From Paenibacillus dauci (lineage in GTDB: Bacteria > Bacillota > Bacilli > Paenibacillales > Paenibacillaceae): a stretch of DNA of 64,000 nt. The notes beneath the pieces are model-generated. The model saw only the letters and a list, made by a program, of their open reading frames with translations. It searched no databases and was not told where the DNA came from. The stretch spans positions 1 through 64,000 of the forward strand of contig NZ_KQ040799.1 of assembly GCF_000971985.1 (NCBI RefSeq). The letters run 5' to 3'. Below are positions 1 to 8,091 of the stretch, in pieces. Every line of letters begins with the position of its first letter. Position 1 is the stretch's first letter. Position numbers and translations under genes: made by a program.

Positions 1-786
1 CGTATCTCTCGGTGACAACTTTTATATCTTATCATGTTAGCAACCATTCTGTCAACATCTTTTTTTGAAGAAGTTTTGAATGACGCTTCAGCACTAATGT
101 ACTGTTGTTTATGATGATAACCGGCTATTTCTTGGCCGGAATTAGAGTATAGCATGCCAGCAATTTAGATGCAACTACTTTTTTAAATTAATTTCGGACT
201 ACTTGAATCAATTATTATTCCAATGAATCTTTATTATAGGCTATATAATGAAAGAGTAAATACATTCTACTTTCTATATTACAATCACACCAGCTAAATA
301 CGCTACTTATTTGGAACTTTGATTGCATATCCGCTCTCACTTCTATTCTTTTTGGACTGTAATTCTCTATCTTCTAGATCTACATCTAGAGCGGATCTGT
401 CATTCTATTTTATTACATCTCTATACTAACGTTTTGACATTCTTTTATCCCTTTCTTCTATAAGATATAGATTTTAGTCTCATATATAGATTATATAGAT
501 CGTAAATGATGCTGACTTGGATGAGTCTGTTCGATTTTCTTTACCCTACTCGTGTACAATGATTTGATTATGGATCACATCCATATATGATGAAGAAACA
601 ATCTGGTGTTGGTGAAGCTTTTTATTCAGAGATAGCCATTTTATTCTCTCTGCTATATGAATTTTGAAACGTGTTATAACGAGACCGGTTTAAGCATGGT
701 ATTTTTCGTCCTTTGTGTATTTCGTTATATTAAAAGTTCTACAAGTACAACATAGTCTACTACTTTGCAATTGAGGAGGATCATTT
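1..786. other. AT-rich non-coding left end
   Basis: No convincing gene is visible in these 786 bases. The stretch is strongly AT-rich and full of stop codons in all frames. It contains only small dyads, such as CTAGAT...ATCTAG near 375-390 and CCGG...CCGG near 122-140. A ribosome binding site (GAGGAGG) at about 773-779 belongs to the gene that starts at 787. The rest is probably the leader and promoter region of that gene and the tail of whatever lies to the left of the window. Confidence 0.6.
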
Positions 787-1800
787 ATGCATTCTTTGAC
801 ACGTCCTATTTGGCAGGCGATGAGTGAACAGGAGCAGGAAGAGGCTTTGTACCATCTGTTGTCTACCTTGCCGGAAGGATTTACTTTGGAGCATCTACAG
901 CGCTTTGAACGATATGGACAGCAATTTGTAACTGGCATTTATAATTACAAAGGGAAAGAGTTTGTATTTGTACCGGGGGACACGGTTACTCTGGGCTGGA
1001 ATAATGGTATGGGACAAATGGATGCACGAACTCGCGAAGATCTGGCTGAAGCAATGGTGGAAATAGAACGTACTTTATCCGAGGCAGATGAATTGTTAAA
1101 TACATTGATGTCTCCGGTACGTGAAGTAACGATCGCCCCTATGATGGTAGAGCGATATCCCCAATCGATCGGATGGATCGAAGTCACTCTGGCTGACCTA
1201 GACCCTGAAGAGGATGCAGAGATTATTGCAGAACTGCATTCTTTTGAAGAATCCGGGCTGAATAGTTACGAAGTTTATGAAGATTATCGGCTTGAGCGTG
1301 AAGGCGAGCAGATTCGTATTTATCTGTTTGATGAGACAGAGCAATTCGAAGACTGGTCTGTAGAGCATCTGCAGCCTTCTTTTTCCATACTTAATGAAGA
1401 CGAGTGGGAATATCTCTATGGTGGCGGGAGTCGAAAGCTATTTCCCTGGGGAGACAGCTTTGACTATACGATGAATGTGAAGCACTTTGGTAATCTGGAT
1501 GATAGCAGCTCTAACCATGGGTCAGAAAATAGCAGTAAGAAGCAGTTGTATCATCTGGAATTGCCAAATGTCTTTGGAATTTGCTTTCTCGGTGATCCTT
1601 ATCAGGTTGAGCTGACGGTCGAGGGCGATCATATTCGCGCAAAAGGTGGAGATGGCGGAGCGGGAATATGCGGCGGGCTCGGTATTGTTCTGGGTTATCT
1701 GCCGGTTGCAACGTATTACCGGAATTTATATGAGGATGCACTGGAGTGGACGGAACTGATCGGATATATGCATTATCGACGCATTATTCGATTGGGCTGA
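787..1800 (+). CDS. Divergent formylglycine-generating-enzyme (SUMF1/FGE-fold) homologue, function unknown
   Basis: A 337-residue acidic cytoplasmic protein without signal peptide or membrane segment. The ATG at 787 follows GAGGAGG at a good distance. It keeps, in the right order, degenerate versions of the landmarks of the FGE-sulfatase fold: FVFVPGDTVTLGW (61-71) where FGE proteins open with a hydrophobic-MG motif; EDEWEYLYGGGSRKLFPWGD (204-223), very close to the family's EAEWEYAARGG...YPWGD; PNVFGICFLGD (260-270), where the family has PNxFGLxDMxGN; and a Gly-rich KGGDGGAGICGG (286-297), where the family has RGGS. The middle (about 90-200) is unrelated and Glu-rich. The GNVWEW part and the catalytic cysteine context are not recognisable, so it is probably not a sulfatase activator. 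Possible roles are ligand binding or a structural domain. It stands alone in AT-rich surroundings. The fold assignment is my reading of motifs; the function is unknown. Confidence 0.7.
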   Translation: MHSLTRPIWQAMSEQEQEEALYHLLSTLPEGFTLEHLQRFERYGQQFVTGIYNYKGKEFVFVPGDTVTLGWNNGMGQMDARTREDLAEAMVEIERTLSEADELLNTLMSPVREVTIAPMMVERYPQSIGWIEVTLADLDPEEDAEIIAELHSFEESGLNSYEVYEDYRLEREGEQIRIYLFDETEQFEDWSVEHLQPSFSILNEDEWEYLYGGGSRKLFPWGDSFDYTMNVKHFGNLDDSSSNHGSENSSKKQLYHLELPNVFGICFLGDPYQVELTVEGDHIRAKGGDGGAGICGGLGIVLGYLPVATYYRNLYEDALEWTELIGYMHYRRIIRLG

Positions 1801-1879
1801 TGATGGGCTGTTTGTATTGTATATATTCATAAGCAGTTGAGTGATACTTATCGCGCTAAGTAAATACGGATTAAGCCTA

Positions 1880-2010
1880 GGGTTCGTTCATTTAAGGTTC
1901 GTTCATTTGTGGTTCGTTCATTCGGAGTCGTTCATAGTATTGGTTTATCTAGCGTTTGTTCATTTAGAAATAGTCTATTTGGACTTTATTTGTTTAATGT
2001 TTGTTCATGC
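1880..2010. repeat. Degenerate 15-bp tandem repeat (GGTTCGTTCATT core)
   Basis: Three nearly perfect 15-base units (GGTTCGTTCATTTAA, then ...TTTGT, then ...TTCGG) start at about 1881. They are followed by increasingly diverged copies with GTTTGTTCAT or GTCTATTTGG cores up to about 2008. The phase is kept in one plus-strand reading frame, which reads as five-residue periods such as FVHLR, FVHLW, FVHSE. That frame has only a weak start and runs straight into the terminator, so a complete gene is doubtful. It lies between the FGE-like gene and the permease terminator. Confidence 0.7.
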
Positions 2011-2147
2011 AAAGATCGCTTACTCTGAGTTTCTTCGTCTAGCAAGTCATTTAATAAGTCGTTCGCTTTATAAATATGTTGAACGTATTGGAGTTGGTAA
2101 TGCTGCGATTGTAGAGGATTCTGACGATATAGCCTGTTTTCAAAATC

Positions 2148-2197
2148 AAAAAAGCCGCCCTTCTGTATGTTGGTAACATAAGAAGGGCGGCTTTTTT
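2148..2197. terminator. Bidirectional rho-independent terminator
   Basis: A 17-bp perfect stem: AAAAAAGCCGCCCTTCT pairs with AGAAGGGCGGCTTTTTT around a 16-base loop. It gives a T-tract on both strands. It lies just past the minus-strand permease (which ends at 2286) and also closes any plus-strand transcript from the left. Confidence 0.9.
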
Positions 2198-2285
2198 AAT
2201 AATATAAAAACTGTTCAACAAGAAATGGATCAATCCGTGAAGGTTTCTTGCTCGTAACGATCTATTATAATGCGCAGCTTCCGAC

Positions 2286-3677
2286 TTATTCGGAACCAAG
2301 GAATATATAACGGCAAATTACGATAACAGCCAGAATCCATATCAGCCAATGTACTTTTACTTTGTGACCTGTAAAGACATTGCAGAAGAATCCCAAAATT
2401 ACATAAGCAACGATACCCGCAGAGATACCATTTGCAATACCATTGGTAAATGGCATAAAAATAATGGTCAGGAAGGCCGGAAAAGCCTGCATAAAGTCAT
2501 CCCATACAATATGACGGACCTGGCTCATCATCAGTACACCCACGATAACGAGCGCCGGAGCTGTAGCTGCCGAAGGAACCATAAGCGCCAGCGGAGCAAT
2601 AAACAGCGCCAGGATAAACAGAACACCTGTCGTTACTGCTGTCAGACCTGTACGTCCACCTGCTGCAACACCAGAAGTACTTTCTACATAAGAAGTAATT
2701 GTACTCGTACCCAGCACGGCACCTGCACTGACACCAACTGCATCAACAAGCATGGCTTTGCTGACTTTTTTCTCGCCTTCTTTGCGATTCTTGAACAGAC
2801 CTGCACGCTCTGCTGTACCTACAAGCGTACCGAATGTATCAAACAGCTCTACAAACGTAAAGATAAAGACAATCTCGAACAGTCCGAGACCAACCGCGCC
2901 CTTAATATCCAGCTGACCGACAGCCAGATTATCAAATGAAGGAAGCCACTCTGCATGAGACAAGGAACTTACATCCGTCAGACCCATCGGAATTCCGATC
3001 AGTGTCAGCACAATAATACCAATCAACAGTGCTCCGCGAATACGCATAACCATCAGAACACCAATAACGAACAGACCGATCAGCGACAGCAACGTATCTT
3101 TGTTATGAACAAAATCACCCAATGCCAGCTGGAAGTTACTGCCTCTAACCGTAACTGGACTTGCCAACTGGCTCACATCTGTAATTCCGGTTACGGTAGC
3201 CGATACAGAAATAACATTCCCCAGCTTCAGACCGACAATCGTAACAAACAATCCGATCCCGACTGTAATTGCCATTTTGATCGACTGTGGAACAGCGACC
3301 AGCAGTAGCTGCCTTACTCGTGTAATCGTCAGAATGATAAAGATAATACCGGACAGGAATACGGCTCCAAGAGCTGCCTGCCAGGTAATCATACCGTTGG
3401 AACCCAGTACAACAGTCATGAAGTACGCATTAAGCCCCATTCCTGGTGCCAGTGCTACCGGAATATTGGCGAACAATCCCATCAGGATCGTTACCAGACC
3501 TGCACCTACAGCTGTTGCGAAAAATACGCCCTGTGCTGGAATGCCTGCTCCATCCGGTCCAAGAAACAAGTTGTTAACGAACAAGATATACGCCATGGTA
3601 ATAAAGGTAGTCAGACCCGCGATCAGCTCTGTTTTGACATTCGTGCCATGCTCCCGCAGTTTAAAGAAACGCTCCAT
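2286..3677 (-). CDS. pbuG: NCS2-family guanine/hypoxanthine permease (PbuG/PbuO type)
   Basis: A polytopic inner-membrane purine:proton symporter of the AzgA-like NCS2 group. The mature N-terminus MERFFKLREHGTNVKTE with the following AGLTTFITMAYILFVNN is the family hallmark, and about 12 hydrophobic segments follow. The start is set at 3677 because GGGGG lies eight bases upstream; the open frame extends 45 bases further, into the terminator region, but that extension lacks family similarity. With that start it is 463 residues, close to the usual 430-490. It is preceded by a guanine-type purine riboswitch and an intrinsic terminator, so uptake should shut off when guanine or hypoxanthine is plentiful. 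It is a single-gene unit. PbuG and PbuO are hard to tell apart without alignment. Confidence 0.93.
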   Translation of the reverse strand: MERFFKLREHGTNVKTELIAGLTTFITMAYILFVNNLFLGPDGAGIPAQGVFFATAVGAGLVTILMGLFANIPVALAPGMGLNAYFMTVVLGSNGMITWQAALGAVFLSGIIFIILTITRVRQLLLVAVPQSIKMAITVGIGLFVTIVGLKLGNVISVSATVTGITDVSQLASPVTVRGSNFQLALGDFVHNKDTLLSLIGLFVIGVLMVMRIRGALLIGIIVLTLIGIPMGLTDVSSLSHAEWLPSFDNLAVGQLDIKGAVGLGLFEIVFIFTFVELFDTFGTLVGTAERAGLFKNRKEGEKKVSKAMLVDAVGVSAGAVLGTSTITSYVESTSGVAAGGRTGLTAVTTGVLFILALFIAPLALMVPSAATAPALVIVGVLMMSQVRHIVWDDFMQAFPAFLTIIFMPFTNGIANGISAGIVAYVILGFFCNVFTGHKVKVHWLIWILAVIVICRYIFLGSE

Positions 3678-3718
3678 TGTTATACTTTTCCCCCTCTTGG
3701 AAATAAATAAAGAAAACG

Positions 3719-3752
3719 ACAAAAACCCCGATGGTATTGATGCTCATCGGGG
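3719..3752 (-). terminator. Riboswitch-controlled intrinsic terminator
   Basis: On the minus strand CCCCGATG pairs with CATCGGGG (3752-3726) and is followed by TTTTTG (3725-3720). It lies between the purine aptamer and the permease start, as expected for an OFF switch. The 3' side of the aptamer (GGTAACT) can pair with AGTTACT just upstream of this hairpin, a possible piece of the antiterminator. Confidence 0.85.
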
Positions 3753-3849
3753 TCTCATGGGTCAGTAACTAAACGTTCCTTTTGCTTATCCACTATTAAA
3801 GTGAAAATTCACTGTAATAAAAGACAAACCAAAAGAACGCTGACAGTTA

Positions 3850-3925
3850 CCAAATTCCGTAGAGAGATCATTCCGGTGATCACGTAGAGACTCCTGCGCC
3901 AATTCGCAGGATTATACGAATATGT
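3850..3925 (-). ncRNA. Purine riboswitch aptamer, guanine type
   Basis: Read on the minus strand the element carries the purine-riboswitch core: TATAATC at the P1/P2 junction; P2 CCTGCG/CGCAGG with loop AATTGG; J2/3 AGTCTCTAC; P3 GATCA/TGATC with loop CCGGAA; then J3/1 CTCTAC. The GG of loop 2 and the CC of loop 3 can make the known loop-loop contact. The specificity position in J3/1 is C (CTA rather than TTA), which in this family means guanine/hypoxanthine rather than adenine. P1 is weak (TTCG with CGGAA). The downstream gene is a purine permease, which agrees. Confidence 0.92.
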
Positions 3926-3997
3926 TAATATGTCGAATACTTTATAATACATCCGCGTTTCATGTTGTTTTTGTAGAAGAATTGCTTTACTGGTTAC

Positions 3998-4026
3998 ATT
4001 CTAGGGGACGATAATATCGTTGTCAA
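3998..4026 (-). promoter_or_regulatory. Sigma-A promoter for the riboswitch-permease transcript
   Basis: On the minus strand TTGACA (4026-4021), a 17-base spacer and TAGAAT (4003-3998). Transcription would begin near 3990, giving a leader of about 310 bases that contains the aptamer and terminator. Confidence 0.8.
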
Positions 4027-4170
4027 TCTAAAAATACGAATATTGATTTGCAAGCGTATGCATATTGTTCGGCAATAATATTTTCCACTAAAAACAGGAA
4101 AACGTATGATTATTTTGGTAATGAATACTGCGTTACTTTTTTGGAAACCATCAGAAAAATGCAGCACAAA

Positions 4171-4233
4171 GCCCGCTTTGTTTTTCCATGATTAGAATAC
4201 TATTGTGTATTCCACATGAAAGACAAAACGGGC
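4171..4233. terminator. Long imperfect hairpin downstream of the chitin operon
   Basis: GCCCGCTTTGTTTTTC pairs with GAAAGACAAAACGGGC with few mismatches, and an inner GAATAC/GTATTC continues the stem, making a 63-base hairpin. On the minus strand it is followed by TTTGTG. It lies about 130 bases beyond the stop of the monooxygenase gene and is the likely end of that transcript, though the T-tract is poor. Confidence 0.55.
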
Positions 4234-4235
4234 GG

Positions 4236-4261
4236 ATAGAACAATAGAACAATAGAACAAT
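4236..4261. repeat. Short tandem repeat AATAGAAC x3
   Basis: Three consecutive copies of an eight-base unit (ATAGAACA in another phase) immediately beside the long hairpin. A simple-sequence tract with no evident function. Confidence 0.7.
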
Positions 4262-4366
4262 CAAGTGTACTTGCAAACAAATGGTATATGGATCCGGATC
4301 AGAATCCCAGACCTTACCATGTCCACTTATGGAAAAGGATCACTGCATACGGCAGCTTAGAACGTA

Positions 4367-5152
4367 TTACTGCAATTTGCCCTGCAGTTCCCATACTTCG
4401 GAAGCTCCTGGAGTCTCGCCGGATGTCCACCATCTGGCTTTGTACGTACGTCCTTCATGACTGACCAGATCACCACCTACATAGATTGCTGTCGGACTCC
4501 AAGCATTAGCGGACGGATCGCCCGGTTCCTGAGGATCCGGTTCTGTCGGTGTAGTTCCTCCCTGTCCATTTACATTCACATCAATTACCTGGTAAAAGGC
4601 ATTGCCTGTATCGTAGATATCCCATACGCCGAGAATGACATGGTAACCGTTACGATCGGATGGCACATTGATAGTATGGGACACCGTCTTGGCTGGCTTG
4701 GCTCCTTTGTCATCAATATAGGCGATTCGTTCCAGCGAGCTGCGTGTCAGTGGTTGGTTAGGATTCCAGCCTGGCTTGGTCATGTAATACTGCCAGCCGG
4801 TTGTCGCATGCTGGGCAGTCAGGTTCCAGGTGATGTTCAGTGCTCCTGTTTTGATATCGGTCTTGTGCCAGCGGGTAGCGGTCTGATCATCGAGTGGAGA
4901 GAATCCGGCTAATGCGCCACTGGCAATTTTGCCATCTATAGGACCTGCGTTCGGGAAGCCTTTGGGTGCTTCAATACTTTGTGGTTCATATTGGGCGCTA
5001 CCTACATTGGTATTCAGACCAACAGCATTGGAACCCTTGTAAGCGCGGCTGGCCGGCTGTGAAATATATCCATGAGCAAAGACTGACGTACTCAGAATCA
5101 TCATGCAAGTACTTGCTGCAACAACGGCGGTCAGGGTTTTTCTCAATTTCAT
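4367..5152 (-). CDS. Chitin-active lytic polysaccharide monooxygenase (AA10) with CBM5/12
   Basis: Secreted copper enzyme that cleaves crystalline chitin oxidatively. Signal peptide residues 1-26 end in SVFA, so mature His27 (HGYISQPASR) becomes the N-terminal half of the copper histidine brace. The second His is at 115 (TAQHATTGW), and the conserved axial Phe lies in NAFYQV (186). An AA10 domain spans about 27-195, then a Pro/Glu/Thr linker (about 198-214) and a carbohydrate-binding module 216-258 with AWSPTAIYVGGD and YKARWWTSGETPG. The start follows GGAGGG. Only 42 bases separate it from the chitinase upstream, so the two are likely co-transcribed and act together on chitin. Confidence 0.95.
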   Translation of the reverse strand: MKLRKTLTAVVAASTCMMILSTSVFAHGYISQPASRAYKGSNAVGLNTNVGSAQYEPQSIEAPKGFPNAGPIDGKIASGALAGFSPLDDQTATRWHKTDIKTGALNITWNLTAQHATTGWQYYMTKPGWNPNQPLTRSSLERIAYIDDKGAKPAKTVSHTINVPSDRNGYHVILGVWDIYDTGNAFYQVIDVNVNGQGGTTPTEPDPQEPGDPSANAWSPTAIYVGGDLVSHEGRTYKARWWTSGETPGASEVWELQGKLQ

Positions 5153-5194
5153 TGTATTCCCTCCAAATTATATGGTATTGGATCGTACTGTTAT

Positions 5195-6439
5195 TTAGAC
5201 GAGCTGCCAGACTTCTGCCTGTCCCGGTGTCTCTCCGGTAGTCCACCATCTTGCTTTGTACGTCTTACCGTTGTAGCTTACAGTGTCTCCACCCAGGTAG
5301 ATCGCGGAAGCACTCCATGCTTTGGCACCTGGTTGTTCCGGCTGCGGCTGTGGATCAGGTTGTGGATTAGGAGGATTGGTAACGCTACCATAAATCAGAT
5401 TGTTATAGGATTGAGAGAACTTTTGATTGTAAGGGTTTCCTGCAGCGTTACTGCCCAGATCCCAGTTAATCGACCAGGTCATCACACCTTTGAGCGGCTG
5501 ACCTTTGGCTGCCAGATCAGTGAACACTTTGTATACGACCTGAGGATCTTTGACTTCTCCGTTACCTGCACCATCTGCATTAGCTGGGAGACCCAACACC
5601 AGTTTATTCGCCGGAATCTGCAGGAAACCCCGTGTACCATGGATCAATGAATCCGACATATAATAGAGGAAGTTGTACTTGTCCGCATCCGAATTCTGGG
5701 ATACCCACTTATTCACTTCATCGACCCAGAGTCCGTCACCTGCCTGGTTATACAGCTGGGGAGCAATGTAATCGTAATACCCTGCCAGACTGGTCAGATA
5801 CGGCTCATACGCACCACCTGGCTTTAAGTAAGGAAATTCCGGTGCCATCGTAATGAGGAAAGTTTTGCCTTGTGCTTTGTAATGGTCTTTGACGATCTTG
5901 AGAGCAGCTGGAATAACCGTCGTATTGGCTCCTGCCTTAATGGCATTCTGCTCCAGATCAATATCCAGTCCATCAAATCCGTACATATCGACTAGACGAA
6001 TGATTTCATTCGCAAATGCCTGTTCCTGCCCTGCACTCAATTGAACATGTGCATCTGCACCGCCCAGTGACAGAATCACCGCTGTACCTCTGGCATTCAG
6101 TGTACCCACCTGCTGGCGGAATGCTGCATCTGAAATATTCTCCGGCTTAAACGTCGGAATACCCGATCCGGTCATAAAAGCTACCGTTACCACATTATAG
6201 GCAGCTGGAGATTCACTCAGCTGAATCGTACGGGAAGAACCACCGGCATATCCATCCCCTTTGGAAGAAGACCAGTTCTGCCAGTACCCTACCATAACTT
6301 TCTTGCCAGCAATACTTGGCATGGCAGCAGCACTATCTTCTGCTGCATATCCGCTTGGAGCGGCCATTCCCAGCATGGAGCAGGTCATTACACCTGCCAG
6401 AAGCCATTTGCCTAATTTACGTGTACGTATTACGGTCAT
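5195..6439 (-). CDS. Secreted GH18 chitinase with C-terminal CBM5/12
   Basis: Hydrolyses beta-1,4-GlcNAc chains outside the cell. The start is put at 6439 (MTVIRTRKLGKW), where AAGGAG sits eight bases upstream; longer in-frame starts exist to 6490. Residues 1-32 are a signal peptide (GYAA near the cut). The GH18 barrel covers about 44-345, with SLGG at 124-127 and the catalytic FDGLDIDLE (155-163; Glu163 the acid). A Pro-Gln linker leads to a chitin-binding module (about 371-414) nearly identical in key residues (YKARWWTTGETPG) to the one on the neighbouring monooxygenase, a sign of module shuffling or co-evolution. It is first in the chitin operon. TATAAT at 6571-6566 is a likely -10, and a TATG...CATA palindrome lies just upstream of it. 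Confidence 0.95.
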   Translation of the reverse strand: MTVIRTRKLGKWLLAGVMTCSMLGMAAPSGYAAEDSAAAMPSIAGKKVMVGYWQNWSSSKGDGYAGGSSRTIQLSESPAAYNVVTVAFMTGSGIPTFKPENISDAAFRQQVGTLNARGTAVILSLGGADAHVQLSAGQEQAFANEIIRLVDMYGFDGLDIDLEQNAIKAGANTTVIPAALKIVKDHYKAQGKTFLITMAPEFPYLKPGGAYEPYLTSLAGYYDYIAPQLYNQAGDGLWVDEVNKWVSQNSDADKYNFLYYMSDSLIHGTRGFLQIPANKLVLGLPANADGAGNGEVKDPQVVYKVFTDLAAKGQPLKGVMTWSINWDLGSNAAGNPYNQKFSQSYNNLIYGSVTNPPNPQPDPQPQPEQPGAKAWSASAIYLGGDTVSYNGKTYKARWWTTGETPGQAEVWQLV

Positions 6440-6565
6440 TGTATGCACTCCTTCAGTGATAGTATGTGATCGTAAAATCGCTGACATCAAGACACCTGTT
6501 CCCCCGTAAATCTGCTGTTATGTATCCCTCCTCTTTCCTCCATCATGATGTTGGTTACATCATTC

Positions 6566-6608
6566 ATTATAATGTTTAAACGATGAAAAACTTATGTATA
6601 TCCGCATA
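6566..6608 (-). promoter_or_regulatory. Chitinase promoter with a PlcR-box-like palindrome
   Basis: TATAAT (6571-6566) is a good -10 without a clear -35. At 6593-6608 the plus strand reads TATGTATATCCGCATA, which fits the published PlcR box pattern TATG-N-A-N4-T-N-CATA at all fixed positions but one. It would cover or abut the -35 position, as expected of an activator site. A second, tighter palindrome TATGCGCATA lies at 6642-6651. The neighbouring gene encodes a regulator of the same broad family, so it is the natural candidate to bind here; that link is inference. Confidence 0.5.
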
Positions 6609-6674
6609 TTTGGAGACGAAGTCATGAAGGACGTCAACTCGTATGCGCATATTCTTCCATTTCCTATCCTTTAT

Positions 6675-7523
6675 CTACTCTGGAAGGCAAAATAGCTCAC
6701 TTAACATGCGGAATTTAGCGTAACAGCGCTGGGCTTTGTCCGTTTGCCCAAGCTGCTCATAACTGTATCCACACTCATAATAGAGCCCTTCCAGACGATG
6801 ACAAAATCGATGATCTTCGCAGTAACGTATTCCCTGGGACGCATATTCAATCGCCAGCCGGTAATCTTCGCTGGCATTATATGCTCTCGCCAGACAATAA
6901 AACACCTGGGGAAAGCGATAATCCAATTCACTGTATTGATGAAGAGCCTGACGACATTTGTGCAGCCAACTGATACAGGATCGAAGATGACCCTGAAGTG
7001 CATATCCGGAAGCCATTGCAAGAATCACTTCAACTTCATGGAGAGCAGGCAGACGATCCGTATGATAGGTCAGCTGCAGCGCTTGCTGTATCATCTGAAA
7101 TCCATGCGAAATCTGGCCCAGCTGCAGATAAGCGTATCCTTTTTGACAAAGAATAAATTGCTGATCAATTATGGATGGACGTTCCGTCTCCTCCATCTGG
7201 CAGTGCTCAATATAATCGATCAGTTCCGGATACATCTGCTGGCGATGCAGATAGGTAATATTTTTGCGGATGGTCTGCATTTCGCTGATCTGGTCCTGAG
7301 CCATATCATAGAATATACGTACATCGACACCGCACTTGCGGGCAATACGGTACAGAATATCTGCCGAGACGGATTCCACTCCTTTCTCAATCCGGCTAAT
7401 CTGGGACTGGTTGCAAATACCGAGTGCCAGCTGCTGCTGGGTCATGCCACGCTGCTGTCGTACTTCGCGGATACGTTGACCGATATAGCGATAATCAAGC
7501 GCACTGTCGCCGATGAGATCCAT
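6675..7523 (-). CDS. XRE-type HTH regulator with TPR repeats (RNPP/PlcR-NprR-like)
   Basis: A 282-residue cytoplasmic DNA-binding protein. The Cro/CI-type helix-turn-helix is at about 13-70 (IGQRIREVRQQRGMTQQQLA, then QSQISRIEKGVESVSAD). The rest (about 90-275) is all-helical with TPR-like pairs such as KGYAYLQLGQISHGFQMIQQ and ECGYSYEQLGQTDKAQRCYA. This is the architecture of the RNPP peptide-sensing regulators (Rgg, NprR, PlcR, PrgX). RBS AAAGGAG stands before the ATG. It sits upstream of and on the same strand as the chitin operon, separated by 235 bases holding PlcR-box-like palindromes. I see no obvious signal-peptide-bearing propeptide gene beside it, so the ligand, if any, is encoded elsewhere or is too short to call. 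Confidence 0.85.
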   Translation of the reverse strand: MDLIGDSALDYRYIGQRIREVRQQRGMTQQQLALGICNQSQISRIEKGVESVSADILYRIARKCGVDVRIFYDMAQDQISEMQTIRKNITYLHRQQMYPELIDYIEHCQMEETERPSIIDQQFILCQKGYAYLQLGQISHGFQMIQQALQLTYHTDRLPALHEVEVILAMASGYALQGHLRSCISWLHKCRQALHQYSELDYRFPQVFYCLARAYNASEDYRLAIEYASQGIRYCEDHRFCHRLEGLYYECGYSYEQLGQTDKAQRCYAKFRMLSELFCLPE

Positions 7524-8091
7524 TGTTATTCATCTCCTTTGCCGATAGATTGTCTCCTCTCTATGTTATATGCAGCAGCAGATGGGGATAATGTGTAAAA
7601 GTACGTAGATAAGGTGGAATTCTGCGGGTTTTATCGTGACTGTATGTATAACATTAAAGATGTATATGTGGTATTTCCAGATTCGTTATCATTATATATA
7701 GACTTATAAACCAGTATATATCCGAAAAATAATATATGAATAAACACTCATATTTATCGTTATTGTTATATAAATAACAATATGGAAAGAGCGTTTACAT
7801 ATAGGCAAAAGACTTAATTCAGTATTATTCCAAGTGTGATTTTCGTTATTCTTGTTTGTAAGAGTAGCTTTTTCTAGTCAGGGCAATGACGAGGATAGAA
7901 TTGGAGGATGTATACGCTGGAGAAATAAGATCACTATACATAACAAAAACCGCCTATGTGATCTCAGACGGTTTTGTGGTCCTATCAAAATAATTTGTGA
8001 TAAATGGATACTTAGAAATCTACAGATTGCTAATCTAGTGTGTTGTAGCATGCTGACTGTACACCATGATTCACTGCTTATGTTCTTCGTA
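7524..8091. other. Intergenic region, 568 bases
   Basis: No gene supported. It contains an inverted repeat ATATGA-N8-TCATAT at 7734-7753, upstream of the XRE regulator, which resembles the TATG/CATA sites in front of the chitinase. It also contains a terminator hairpin at 7944-7977. A 127-codon open frame from 7852 has no usable ribosome binding site and overlaps that terminator. Confidence 0.5.
7944..7977 (-). terminator. Rho-independent terminator
   Basis: On the minus strand AAAACCG pairs with CGGTTTT and continues into TTTGTTA. It lies about 115 bases past the stop of the small membrane protein gene that ends at 8092, and probably ends the two-gene transcript with the DUF1349 gene. Confidence 0.7.

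Noticed and set aside
1841-2176. 111-codon plus-strand open frame over the 15-bp repeat
   Set aside because: Weak start without ribosome binding site, built from repeat units, and its end lies inside the terminator stem. Reported as a repeat instead.
2349-3308. Two plus-strand open frames of 196 and 117 codons opposite the permease
   Set aside because: They are antisense shadows of pbuG: odd composition (Asn/Thr/Gln/Cys-rich), no ribosome binding site and no family pattern.
6440-6674. Search for a signalling propeptide gene beside the RNPP-like regulator
   Set aside because: Only 8- and 18-codon frames without signal peptide character were found on the expected strand, so none is reported.
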